The notes under the pieces were generated by a model. That model was not told the origin of the DNA. It ran no database searches and worked only from the letters and a program-made list of their open reading frames with translations. 64,000 bases of DNA, taken from assembly GCF_006335145.1 (NCBI RefSeq), contig NZ_VDMN01000001.1, forward strand, positions 1,054,001 through 1,118,000, read 5' to 3'. A program made the position numbers and the translations under genes. Source of the DNA: Aliirhizobium smilacinae (GTDB lineage: Bacteria; Pseudomonadota; Alphaproteobacteria; Rhizobiales; Rhizobiaceae). This document shows positions 9,439 through 16,252 of this stretch, in pieces (positions within the stretch are counted from its first letter, which is position 1; each line of letters begins with the position of its first letter).

Positions 9439-10077
9439 GCCAGCACCTCCGTCAACGGTATGGTCGGGATGCGCCCGGCATCGAAATGCGCGAGATTGAC
9501 GTCGATCCGATCGATGTCGAAACGCACCGGCACATCGAACTCATATCCGGCCTCGACCAGCGCACCGACAGCCGGTATCTCGCCCGCAGCAAAGCTCAAG
9601 ATCCCGGTCGCCGCATCCACCGAATACGCGGTGCCGGGCACAGCCACGCCATCCACCGAAACCAGCACCGTTCCCGCAACCGGCTTGACGATCCGCCGCG
9701 TCCAGCCGCCGCCCGCGTCCTGATAGGTCTTGACCAGTTGAAACGAGGCAGTCACCCCATCCCCGGTGCCGATGGTCTGGTCACTCGCAGAAACAGCCCC
9801 GCCCGGCGGACACGAGGCCCAATCGACCGGATCGCGGAACCGAAACCCATAGAGCTGCCCCCCGGCGCGCCTCGAAAAACTCCAGCACCGCATAAAGATC
9901 GGCCAGCGACCTGATGCCCGATCCGGCATCATAACTGCGGCGACTGTCGCGCCAGCGCTGGTTGCGCTGTTCCCGCCCGTTCGAAAGGTTGACGATATCG
10001 GTGCGCCGCACCGGCCCGCCGCTCGCCCCGAGCGCCACCGGCAGCGGAAACCGCACTTCATGAAATCCGCTCATCAT
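9435..10077 (-). pseudogene. GTA gp12, DUF2460 distal tail protein, frameshifted
   Basis: The first reading frame gives MSGFHEVRFPLPVALG to LYAVLEFFEARRG. A second frame continues with QLYGFRFRDPVDWASCPPGG to the natural end LTEVLA. Together they make one DUF2460 protein of about 213 residues, the family's usual length. The frames meet at a run of six C on the plus strand (9858-9863). Removing one base restores EARRGQLYGFRFRD, which is what the family has. The gene is therefore a +1 frameshift mutant, unless the homopolymer was miscalled. Confidence 0.85.
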
Positions 10078-10086
10078 GCTCTCCCG

Positions 10087-10626
10087 TCAAAGCCCTCTGC
10101 GCCCGCGCATGACACTGCGTGCCAGCATGGCCGAAACCTGCCCCTCGCTTTTTCGAAAGCTCGCCGCGTCGGTTGCCGTCACGTTGAAAACGATCTGCGG
10201 CATCGCCCCGCCACTGCCAGCCGAAGCCACGCCAAGCGAACCGTCCGCGCCGCGTTTGAGCGGCAGGATCGCTTCCGGCCCTGCCTCGCCCATCAGCCCG
10301 GTGCCGCCATTTATCGGAAAATAGCTCGGCGCCCGCACCACGCCGCCATCGGCAAACGGCGTCACCGAGCCGATCAGCGATCCCACGGCATTACCAAGCA
10401 GCCCTTCAAGCGGCTTCAAGCCTGCACTGAGAGCAATATCCGTCAGTCGGTTGCCAAGACCGCGCAGCACGTCTTCCAGCCCCTTTCCGCCCGTCGTTGC
10501 CGATCTCAAGGCACCGGTCAGCGCCGCGCCGAACCGCTGCGACCGCGCCTCCAGATCGGCCATCACATCGGACAGCGCCTCGGCCCCTGCCAGCGTTTCG
10601 GATACGTTCGTATCGTCGTTTTCCAT
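10087..10626 (-). CDS. GTA gp11, tail tape measure protein
   Basis: A 179-residue protein with the features of GTA tape-measure proteins: a helical N-terminal half (LSDVMADLEARSQRFGAALTGAL), a hydrophobic glycine-rich segment (LLGNAVGSLIGSVTPFADGGVV), the conserved GGTGLMGEAGPEAILPLKRG, and a short basic C-terminus ending MRGRRGL. It sets tail length in the GTA particle. It is intact in frame, though shorter than the RcGTA protein (about 219 residues). It lies between the tail chaperones and gp12 in the standard order. Confidence 0.88.
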   Translation of the reverse strand: MENDDTNVSETLAGAEALSDVMADLEARSQRFGAALTGALRSATTGGKGLEDVLRGLGNRLTDIALSAGLKPLEGLLGNAVGSLIGSVTPFADGGVVRAPSYFPINGGTGLMGEAGPEAILPLKRGADGSLGVASAGSGGAMPQIVFNVTATDAASFRKSEGQVSAMLARSVMRGRRGL

Positions 10627-10753
10627 TCTGTTCTCTCCATGGGTCTTTGCCCCTCACCCACCTCCCGAAACAGGTCAAAACGCCGTCGTCCACACTGCCT
10701 GCCGGCAGCAACGCGTGTTAAATTCACATCGTGAATCACGGAGCGGCGCGGGC

Positions 10754-11053
10754 ATGGCAGTGGACAATTGGGAAGAAGACCGGTTTACGGGCCGGTGGGA
10801 AATTTTCGCCACTGAACCGAACCACGGATGGGTCGATTGGAACGGCGGCTCACCGCCGTTCACTGTCGGCGATGTGGATGTACGTCTCCGCTCCGGTCGC
10901 CTCATTTTTTATCGAGGCGTCGTGGGGATCGGTGGAAGGAAAAATGACGGTGGCAATTGGCTGCATCTTGGAGAGCGGACCGACATTATCGCCTACCGCC
11001 GTCATCCAGTTTCCCTTTATCCGGGCGACCCAAACGAGGTTATTCCATTCTAA
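10754..11053 (+). CDS. hypothetical protein inserted between gp10.1 and gp11
   Basis: A 99-residue ORF against the direction of the GTA genes. The sequence reads like a real soluble protein rather than a shadow: aromatic-rich, balanced charges, with segments such as DRFTGRWEIFATEPNHGW and NWLHLGERTDIIAYRRHP. An imperfect ribosome-binding site (GGAG, 10 nt) precedes the ATG. A 15-bp inverted repeat (ATTCAC-ATC-GTGAAT, 10722-10736) lies just upstream and could be an operator. No family recognised. RcGTA has no gene at this place, so it would be an insertion. Confidence 0.45.
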   Translation: MAVDNWEEDRFTGRWEIFATEPNHGWVDWNGGSPPFTVGDVDVRLRSGRLIFYRGVVGIGGRKNDGGNWLHLGERTDIIAYRRHPVSLYPGDPNEVIPF

Positions 11054-11098
11054 CGACACCCTCATCGAGGCGCAGGGCGATGGTGAAGATATCCGCAA

Positions 11099-11332
11099 TC
11101 ACCTGTCCGGAAACGCCCGCATCAACTCGTCCAGCTCCGCCCTGCCCGTCGCCGCCCCGCGCGGTCTTGCGCCACCAGCCATCAGAAAGAACTCCGCCGG
11201 CGTCATCGCCCAAAAGTCTTTTGGAGGAAGCCGCAACAGGCAGAAGCCGACATGCATGACGACATCCCAGGGAAAGGGCGCCGTCGCGCCAGCCCGGCCA
11301 TCATCTGCATCCCTGCCCGTTGCGGCGTTCAA
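11099..11332 (-). CDS. GTA phage tail assembly chaperone (gp10.1-like, DUF2376)
   Basis: A 77-residue protein with the family signature FPWDVVMHVGFCLLRLPPKDFWAMTPAEFFLMAGG. These proteins assist assembly of the tail tube around the tape measure. No ATG is available in a sensible place. I chose a TTG whose last two bases overlap the TGA stop of gp10 (TTGA arrangement), which gives a usual family length and translational coupling. A longer reading with an upstream ATG would run through gp10 out of frame and gives arginine-rich non-protein sequence. Confidence 0.75.
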   Translation of the reverse strand: MNAATGRDADDGRAGATAPFPWDVVMHVGFCLLRLPPKDFWAMTPAEFFLMAGGARPRGAATGRAELDELMRAFPDR

Positions 11333-11706
11333 GGGTTTGCCGAAACCGCCTCCCCGCGCCCAGCAAAGGTCGCCGTCAGCAGCTCGCCGATAATTCCGGC
11401 ATAGGTCGCAATCCCGCCCTCGACGCTCATCGCCGCCACCTCGTCGTCGCATAGAAGGTTGCCGCCGCCGCGCAGGCCCGCACCGATGATGCGGATCATG
11501 TCGGCCGCCTTCAATTTGCCGGAGGAAAAGCGTGCGGTGAGCCCGCTCAGATCGTCGACGGCAAAAGCCGTCTCCAGTTCAGCCAATGCGCCGAGCGTCA
11601 GGCACAAAATACGGCGCTCGCCATCTATCAACGCCACCACCTCGCCACGCCGCCGGTTAGCCCGGCTGCCGATCATACCCGCCAAAGTCATACCCCTCCC
11701 GGCCAT
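11329..11706 (-). CDS. GTA gp10, GTA-gp10 family tail protein
   Basis: A 125-residue protein of the GTA_gp10 / gene transfer agent tail chaperone family. It has NRRRGEVVALIDGERRILCLTLGALAELE near the start and the ADMIRIIGAGLRGGG motif followed by a C-terminal GGIATYAGIIGELL. The ATG overlaps the gp9 stop (TGATG). A GTG one codon earlier is an alternative. Intact, in standard order between gp9 and gp10.1. Confidence 0.85.
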   Translation of the reverse strand: MAGRGMTLAGMIGSRANRRRGEVVALIDGERRILCLTLGALAELETAFAVDDLSGLTARFSSGKLKAADMIRIIGAGLRGGGNLLCDDEVAAMSVEGGIATYAGIIGELLTATFAGRGEAVSANP

Positions 11707-12113
11707 CACAGCACCCCGAATGCCAGCGCGCCGGCCGATTCCAGCGCAAGTTCAAACCGCACCTCGCCATTGTGCTCGCCGGAATATTCGAGCGCCGTCA
11801 GCTGGAACGGCCCGGCGATGGTGCCGAAACCCGGAATGACGACCTGCCAATTCAGGATCGCGGAGGAAAAAAACGCCGCCCTCACCTTCTCGTCACTCTC
11901 CTGGTCCTTGAATATCCCGGCCCCCGTCAGCGATGCGCGCTGGACACCGGCACCGCCCAGCAATTCCCGCCAGCGCCCGACACTTTCGGCATCCGTCACA
12001 TCCACCGTCTCGGCATTGAAGGCGAGGCGGCGCGACCGCAGTCCCGCCACCGTCGTCAACACGCCACCCTCATCGACCTTCAGAAGCAGGTCCCTGCCTT
12101 TCTGCGCTGCCAT
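11706..12113 (-). CDS. GTA gp9, major tail protein (TP901-1 family)
   Basis: A 135-residue intact major tail tube protein: MAAQKGRDLLLKV at the start, FNAETVDVTDAESVGRWRELL in the centre, and FQLTALEYSGEHNGEVRFELALESAG at the end, all typical of the TP901-1/GTA gp9 family. In the normal cluster gp8 lies directly upstream. Here an MFS transporter gene on the opposite strand separates them, so gp9 and the genes below it would need their own promoter or read-through across an antisense gene. Confidence 0.9.
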   Translation of the reverse strand: MAAQKGRDLLLKVDEGGVLTTVAGLRSRRLAFNAETVDVTDAESVGRWRELLGGAGVQRASLTGAGIFKDQESDEKVRAAFFSSAILNWQVVIPGFGTIAGPFQLTALEYSGEHNGEVRFELALESAGALAFGVL

Positions 12114-12212
12114 GCTGTCATTCCTTCTCGATTGGATCTCATCTTCTCGCAGCCTGCCACTTCTCCGCGATCACCGGACCTGCTACAGCCGGAGCCGCCT
12201 GCCCCTTCCTCG

Positions 12213-13445
12213 ATGTCGCATCCCATGACCTTTTCCCTTCGTTCGGCCCAAACCGTGGGCGTCCTTGCCATCACGCAGTTGATCGGGTGGGGAACGACCT
12301 TCGAGTCGATCGGTGTGATCGGCCGCAAACTGGCGCCGGATCTCGGTCTGGCGAACGAGATCGTCTTCGCCGGTCTGTCGGTGATGATGATGGTCAGCGC
12401 GCTGTTAAGCCCGCTCACCGGCCGCCTTCTCGATCGTCATGGTGCGGCCCGCGTCATGGCGGCAGGATCGCTGTTTTTCGCCGGCGGGCTCATTCTCCTG
12501 GCCAGCTCCACCGGCATCCTCACCTATGCGGCGAGCTGGATCATCCTCGGTCTCGGCGGCGCCATGGTGCTGTCCGCGCCGGCCTATACTGCCGTGGTCG
12601 AACGGGAGGGCATAAACGGCAAACGCACGATCGCCATCCTCATGCTGTTCACCGGCTTGTCCGCGACGATCTTCTGGCCGCTGCTCAGTCTCTCTTCGGA
12701 TCTCTTCGGCTGGCGCACCAGCCTGCTGATGGCGGCCGCGCTGCATGCCTTCGTCTGCATGCCGCTCTATCTCTTCTGCCTGCCCAAACCGATCGTCTAT
12801 GCCAAATCCGATACGACCGCGGACCTTGCTCCGGTTCCACTGACACCCGGCAATAGAAAGCTTGCCTTCCTGCTGGTGGCGATGACGACGGCGATTGCCT
12901 CCTTCGTCACGTTCGGCCTCTCGCCGTCGCTGCTGGAGATCCTGCATCAGTCAGGCGCCTCGCCGGAATTCGCCCTGCAGCTTGCCGCCGCACGCGGGGT
13001 GCTAGGCATTTCCGCCCGTGGCATCGACATGCTGCTCGGCAAGCGCGGCAATCCGTTCATCACCTCGGTCGCCGGCTTGAGCTTCATGCTCCTCGCTTTC
13101 GCCTGCCTGCTGCTTCTGCCGGCATCGAGCTTCAGCCTGTGGATCTTCATCGCCCTTTACGGCTTCGGATCGGGCATACTCGTTGTCGCCCGCGCGTTGC
13201 TGCCGCTGGCTTTATTCTCGCCGCGCGAATACGGCCGCCAGGCGACCCGCCTTGCCATGCCGCAGAACATCGCCAATGCGGCGGCGCCGATCGTCTTCAC
13301 GGCGCTTATCGACCGCACCGGCATAATGACCGCGCTGGTGTTTTCGATCGCACTCGCATCCGTGGCACTGGTTTCGATCATCAGGCTGATCTCGCTGGTG
13401 CGGAAAGCCAAAGCTCGGGCGGAACTCATTCCGTCACAGCCCTGA
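12213..13445 (+). CDS. MFS transporter inserted in the GTA cluster between gp8 and gp9
   Basis: A major facilitator superfamily protein of about 410 residues with about twelve predicted membrane helices. The MFS motif A is visible between helices 2 and 3 (GRLLDRHGAARVM), and the N-terminus MTFSLRSAQTVGVLAITQLIGWGTTFESIG is typical of a rhizobial MFS subgroup. Substrate unknown. It runs opposite to the flanking GTA genes, and its 3' end overlaps the gp8 stop by about 20 bp. Starts at 12213 or 12225 are equally plausible. The insertion shows that the GTA operon has been split. Confidence 0.85.
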   Translation: MSHPMTFSLRSAQTVGVLAITQLIGWGTTFESIGVIGRKLAPDLGLANEIVFAGLSVMMMVSALLSPLTGRLLDRHGAARVMAAGSLFFAGGLILLASSTGILTYAASWIILGLGGAMVLSAPAYTAVVEREGINGKRTIAILMLFTGLSATIFWPLLSLSSDLFGWRTSLLMAAALHAFVCMPLYLFCLPKPIVYAKSDTTADLAPVPLTPGNRKLAFLLVAMTTAIASFVTFGLSPSLLEILHQSGASPEFALQLAAARGVLGISARGIDMLLGKRGNPFITSVAGLSFMLLAFACLLLLPASSFSLWIFIALYGFGSGILVVARALLPLALFSPREYGRQATRLAMPQNIANAAAPIVFTALIDRTGIMTALVFSIALASVALVSIIRLISLVRKAKARAELIPSQP

Positions 13446-13824
13446 ACCGGATGTCTGCGAGATAATATTTTGTCTTCGCCTCCCGCCGCGTCCGCATTCC
13501 GACCCGCAAAAGGCTCACCAGAACCGCGCCGTCCAGCACCAGCGACGCATCGTCGAGGAGCGCCGTCACCTTCGCGGCGATCTCCAGCACCTGACGTCGC
13601 CCGTCGCCCTCCGACCAGACCTCCAGCGCCAGAAGATGCTCCTCGCCGGGCTCGCGCACGGTGGAGAAATCGCGTGTCTCCATATCGCCGATCACGATCG
13701 CCGGAAGTTTCGGCCGCGCCAGCAAACGGTCACGAACACCGTCCGCCCCGATCACCACTGTGAGCCCCGCATCGCCGGTCAGTCGCGCATGGATCGCCTG
13801 CAGAAGTGCATTTGCAGCGTTCAT
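13426..13824 (-). CDS. GTA gp8, DUF3168 tail completion protein
   Basis: A 132-residue intact DUF3168 protein. It begins with a helical MNAANALLQAIHARLTGDAGL, and the central PAIVIGDMETRDFST and LALEVWSEGDGR motifs are characteristic. In GTAs and HK97-like phages this protein joins the tail terminator region to the neck. It overlaps gp7 by 4 nt, and its 3' end overlaps the convergent MFS gene. Confidence 0.87.
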   Translation of the reverse strand: MNAANALLQAIHARLTGDAGLTVVIGADGVRDRLLARPKLPAIVIGDMETRDFSTVREPGEEHLLALEVWSEGDGRRQVLEIAAKVTALLDDASLVLDGAVLVSLLRVGMRTRREAKTKYYLADIRFRAVTE

Positions 13825-14153
13825 CTCCCGTCCTCCTCACAGAGGCAGGTGAGGTAACGCCCTGTCTCGTCCGGGTCCTGCACCAGTTTCACCGCAAACA
13901 GCCGCGCCCCTTTTCGCAATCGCTGACCTGTCGACACACCTTCGCGAAACCGCAGCCAGATACGATGGGTGATCGTCCCGATCTCGGCACCGGCCCTTTC
14001 AGCAAGGCTCGACGATACCGGCTCGATCTTCGCCCACATGGCGGCGATCTTCGTCCAGGTCACCGCCGCGCCCCCCTGCCCGTCCGGCGTGCTCACCGGC
14101 TCTTCCAGCGAAAGCCGCGCCGTCATCTGGCCGGGATCGAAGAAGACGACCAT
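13821..14153 (-). CDS. GTA gp7, phage head-tail adaptor
   Basis: A 110-residue intact head-tail adaptor. It has MTARLSLEEPVSTPDGQGGAAVTW at the N-terminus, IEPVSSSLAERAGAEIGTITHRIWLR in the middle, and the usual DPDETGRYLTCLCEE ending. It would connect portal and tail. The ATG coincides with the end of the gp6 remnant, as in intact clusters. An apparent longer reading upstream runs through gp6 out of frame and is not real. Confidence 0.87.
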   Translation of the reverse strand: MVVFFDPGQMTARLSLEEPVSTPDGQGGAAVTWTKIAAMWAKIEPVSSSLAERAGAEIGTITHRIWLRFREGVSTGQRLRKGARLFAVKLVQDPDETGRYLTCLCEEDGR

Positions 14154-14437
14154 CAGAGCCTCCGCAGACGAAATGGCGCGATCAGCCGCTCGTAACCGTC
14201 CGGCACGCCCGCCGGCTGCTGCTCCGCAGAAATGACACCGCGGAAAGCGAACATATGACCGATATGGACCAGCATCGCCCGTTTCAGCGTGTCCGGCACA
14301 TCCGTCCCCGCCTCGCCGTAACCGGCGGAAAAATCGATCTCGATGCCGTTCACGGCGTGACCAGGAGAAGGCGGATCGCGCAGCCACAGCCTCGCAGGCC
14401 GTCCCGCGCCATCGAGCAGATGATCTTCAAGCGAAAC
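14153..14437 (-). pseudogene. GTA gp6 (head-tail connector), C-terminal remnant
   Basis: Only the last roughly 95 codons survive. In frame it reads VSLEDHLLDGAGRPARLWLR, then NGIEIDFSAGYGEAGTDVPDTLKRAMLVHIGH and GYERLIAPFRLRRL, which is the C-terminal part of the gp6 connector. Upstream the frame meets a stop, and the DNA becomes the 3' end of the prohead protease gene. A GTG exists at 14353, but any product would lack the N-terminal half. The join marks the right-hand end of the deletion that removed the capsid gene. Confidence 0.82.
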
Positions 14438-15035
14438 ATCTTCCCTTGAAGCTTGAGCTGAACATCATCTTCGCCGCCCGCCGCATCTGGCGGACGAGTT
14501 CGGTTTCCCGGTCGCGGAAAAACCGCGCATGCTTGACGTCGGAGACCCGCGCCGATGGCAGCATCGGAAAGGTCACGACGGAAATTTCCCAGAGATCGGC
14601 TTCCAGAATGCGCCGCACCCCGGTCTTGGCATCGGTGCGCGCCTTGACGGTCCGAAACCCGATCGACAGCCCGTCCAGCGCGCCGGATTTCATCAGCGAA
14701 AACACCTCGTGGGACCGCCCGACGCCGGGCGAAAGCACGCCCTCGACATAAAGTCCGCGGGCATCCTCGCGGATCGTCTTCCAGGCGCCGATCGGCTCGT
14801 TCGGATCGTGCTGGTAAAGCATCCTCACCCCCGGCGCGCCGCGCGCCACAAGCGAGTTCATAAATGCTCCGCGCTCGATCCGGTCCTTGCCCAGATCGAC
14901 CTCGCCGAAAACGCTGGCATACCCCGCAAACGTCCCGTCGCCGGTAATGCCAGCCAGTTCCAGATTGGCGAATTTTCGCGCATTCGGGCGCGTCAGAATA
15001 CGCATGGGGGCGCGGTGCCCGCGGTGAGCGTGCAT
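14427..15035 (-). CDS. GTA gp4, HK97-type prohead protease (altered C-terminus)
   Basis: A 202-residue prohead protease. It has TRPNARKFANLEL and GYASVFGEVDLGKDRIERGAF, the catalytic histidine in LYQHDPNEPIG, the catalytic serine in GLSIGFRT, and WEISVVTFPML. A strong ribosome-binding site (AGGAGA) sets the start. The last residues after about LVRQMRRAAKM (SSSFKGRCFA) do not look like the family and are encoded by DNA overlapping the gp6 remnant, so the C-terminus was rewritten by a deletion. Its normal substrate, the capsid protein, is no longer encoded. Confidence 0.85.
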   Translation of the reverse strand: MHAHRGHRAPMRILTRPNARKFANLELAGITGDGTFAGYASVFGEVDLGKDRIERGAFMNSLVARGAPGVRMLYQHDPNEPIGAWKTIREDARGLYVEGVLSPGVGRSHEVFSLMKSGALDGLSIGFRTVKARTDAKTGVRRILEADLWEISVVTFPMLPSARVSDVKHARFFRDRETELVRQMRRAAKMMFSSSFKGRCFA

Positions 15036-15136
15036 GAAAGTCTCCTGAATTGAATTGAGCGATCGGTTCGGCCACGCGCCGTGGCTGCGTTGAAGCCTTC
15101 CGCAAGGCGGGTTATACTGACCGCATGGGTCCCTGA

Positions 15137-15355
15137 ATGGGGCATGTCATGCAGACATTGATGCTGATTGCGCTCGGCCTCATCTCAGGCACTGCAGTCA
15201 TCGCCGGCGCTGTCAGCCTGGCTCTGCATCCCCCGGCTATTTTCCGAAAGCCACTGTTGGCTGATGCGCTCGACAGGCCGGATCATGCGTTAGCGGATGC
15301 GGTCATGTATAACGGCACCGACGGAGAAGGAAGCAGCGGCGACAGCCACGGCTGA
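15137..15355 (+). CDS. hypothetical small membrane protein
   Basis: A 72-residue ORF (or 68 from an internal ATG at 15149) with one strong hydrophobic segment, MLIALGLISGTAVIAGAVSLAL, followed by a hydrophilic acidic tail. It lies on the strand opposite to the flanking prohead protease and DUF6107 genes and fills the gap between them. No clear ribosome-binding site and no recognised family, so it may be spurious. Confidence 0.35.
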   Translation: MGHVMQTLMLIALGLISGTAVIAGAVSLALHPPAIFRKPLLADALDRPDHALADAVMYNGTDGEGSSGDSHG

Positions 15356-15358
15356 CTT

Positions 15359-15685
15359 CTAACGCCGCCCACCATATCTCTCCGCCACCCGCGACAAAGC
15401 CCCCAGCACCCACCAGGCGCACAGGCTCGCCGCAGCCGAGCCAGCCAGCATCGTCTCCGGTCCTGAAAGCGTGCCGGATATCTCGAGCCGCTCCACCAGC
15501 CACAATCCCGTCGGCCCGCCAAAAATCAGCCCGCAGCTCATGCCTGTCGCAAACCGGCTCGCCGCCTCACGCCTGCTCTTCGGCAGAAGATAGATCAGCG
15601 ACACGCCGGCACCGGCAAAAGCCCCGGCCGTCTTCGCCGCCCAGACGCCGAAAAGCGCCCCCGGATCCTGTCCAAGGTCAGCCAT
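15359..15685 (-). CDS. DUF6107 family membrane protein of the rhizobial GTA
   Basis: A 108-residue protein with two hydrophobic segments: AAKTAGAFAGAGVSLIYLLP, and a C-terminal one (MLAGSAAASLCAWWVLGAL). A basic loop KSRREAASRFATGMSCGLIFGG lies between them. This pattern matches the DUF6107 proteins that rhizobia carry between the GTA portal and prohead protease genes. Role unknown. The start MADLGQDPG is preferred over one 16 codons upstream, which extends into non-conserved sequence. Intact. Confidence 0.75.
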   Translation of the reverse strand: MADLGQDPGALFGVWAAKTAGAFAGAGVSLIYLLPKSRREAASRFATGMSCGLIFGGPTGLWLVERLEISGTLSGPETMLAGSAAASLCAWWVLGALSRVAERYGGRR

Positions 15686-15917
15686 TGTTAATCTCTTTTC
15701 GATTAGAGGGGCGCGAAGATTGGCCTTGCCCAAGATACGCTACCGCCACCAAGGCACATGCCTGTGGCATACAGGGCTACGGCGGTATCAGGTTGCCACT
15801 CTCGGCGACGAGACATTCGTTAATGTTCAGAATCGCTTGAGCCGTGATCTTTAAAGATTGAGTCTAGGACTTCACGGGTTGAGTGAGGCTGCACTCATGC
15901 GCCCCTACTCTTCCGCA

Positions 15918-16196
15918 TCAGGCCGCGTCGCTCTTCGTCTCACCAAGCAATTCGGCGAGGAATTCTTCCGCATCGACAGTTTCGCCGCGCTCGATCTGCT
16001 CCTCACCCTTGCGGATCTGCAGAACGTCGTTGCCCTCCGCCATCAGGTAATATTTCAACGCCCGAACGATCACCCAGCTGCGGCTGCGATCGGCCGTTTC
16101 GGCAATTTTCTCGATATCGTCGAGAATGTCCTGCGGCACACGCAAGGTGATCGGGTCAGACAGAACCGGCTTTTCGGCATTGTTCTTCTCGGCCAT
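15918..16196 (-). CDS. ribbon-helix-helix (CopG-type) repressor/antitoxin without a partner toxin
   Basis: A 92-residue protein with a ribbon-helix-helix DNA-binding domain: the beta strand SDPITLRVPQD, then ILDDIEKIAETADRSRSWVIVRALKYYL. A charged C-terminal tail is of the kind that wraps ParE/RelE toxins. The ATG follows GGAGG by 5 nt. Just upstream is a perfect palindrome (next feature), suggesting autoregulation. No toxin gene follows: the next gene on this strand is DUF6107 and the intervening DNA encodes nothing recognisable. It is an unusual guest between the GTA portal and DUF6107 genes. Confidence 0.85.
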   Translation of the reverse strand: MAEKNNAEKPVLSDPITLRVPQDILDDIEKIAETADRSRSWVIVRALKYYLMAEGNDVLQIRKGEEQIERGETVDAEEFLAELLGETKSDAA

Positions 16197-16206
16197 CGAA
16201 ACCTCC

Positions 16207-16231
16207 ATTTGTAATACGGCGTATTACAAAT
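16207..16231. promoter_or_regulatory. perfect palindromic operator upstream of the ribbon-helix-helix gene
   Basis: A 25-bp perfect inverted repeat with 12-bp arms around a single central base. Each arm contains TTGTAATACG or its complement CGTATTACAA. It ends about 10 bp before the repressor start codon and overlaps the probable ribosome-binding/promoter region, the usual place for an autorepression site of ribbon-helix-helix proteins. Confidence 0.75.
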
Positions 16232-16252
16232 TACACCTACAGGCCCCTTCCA

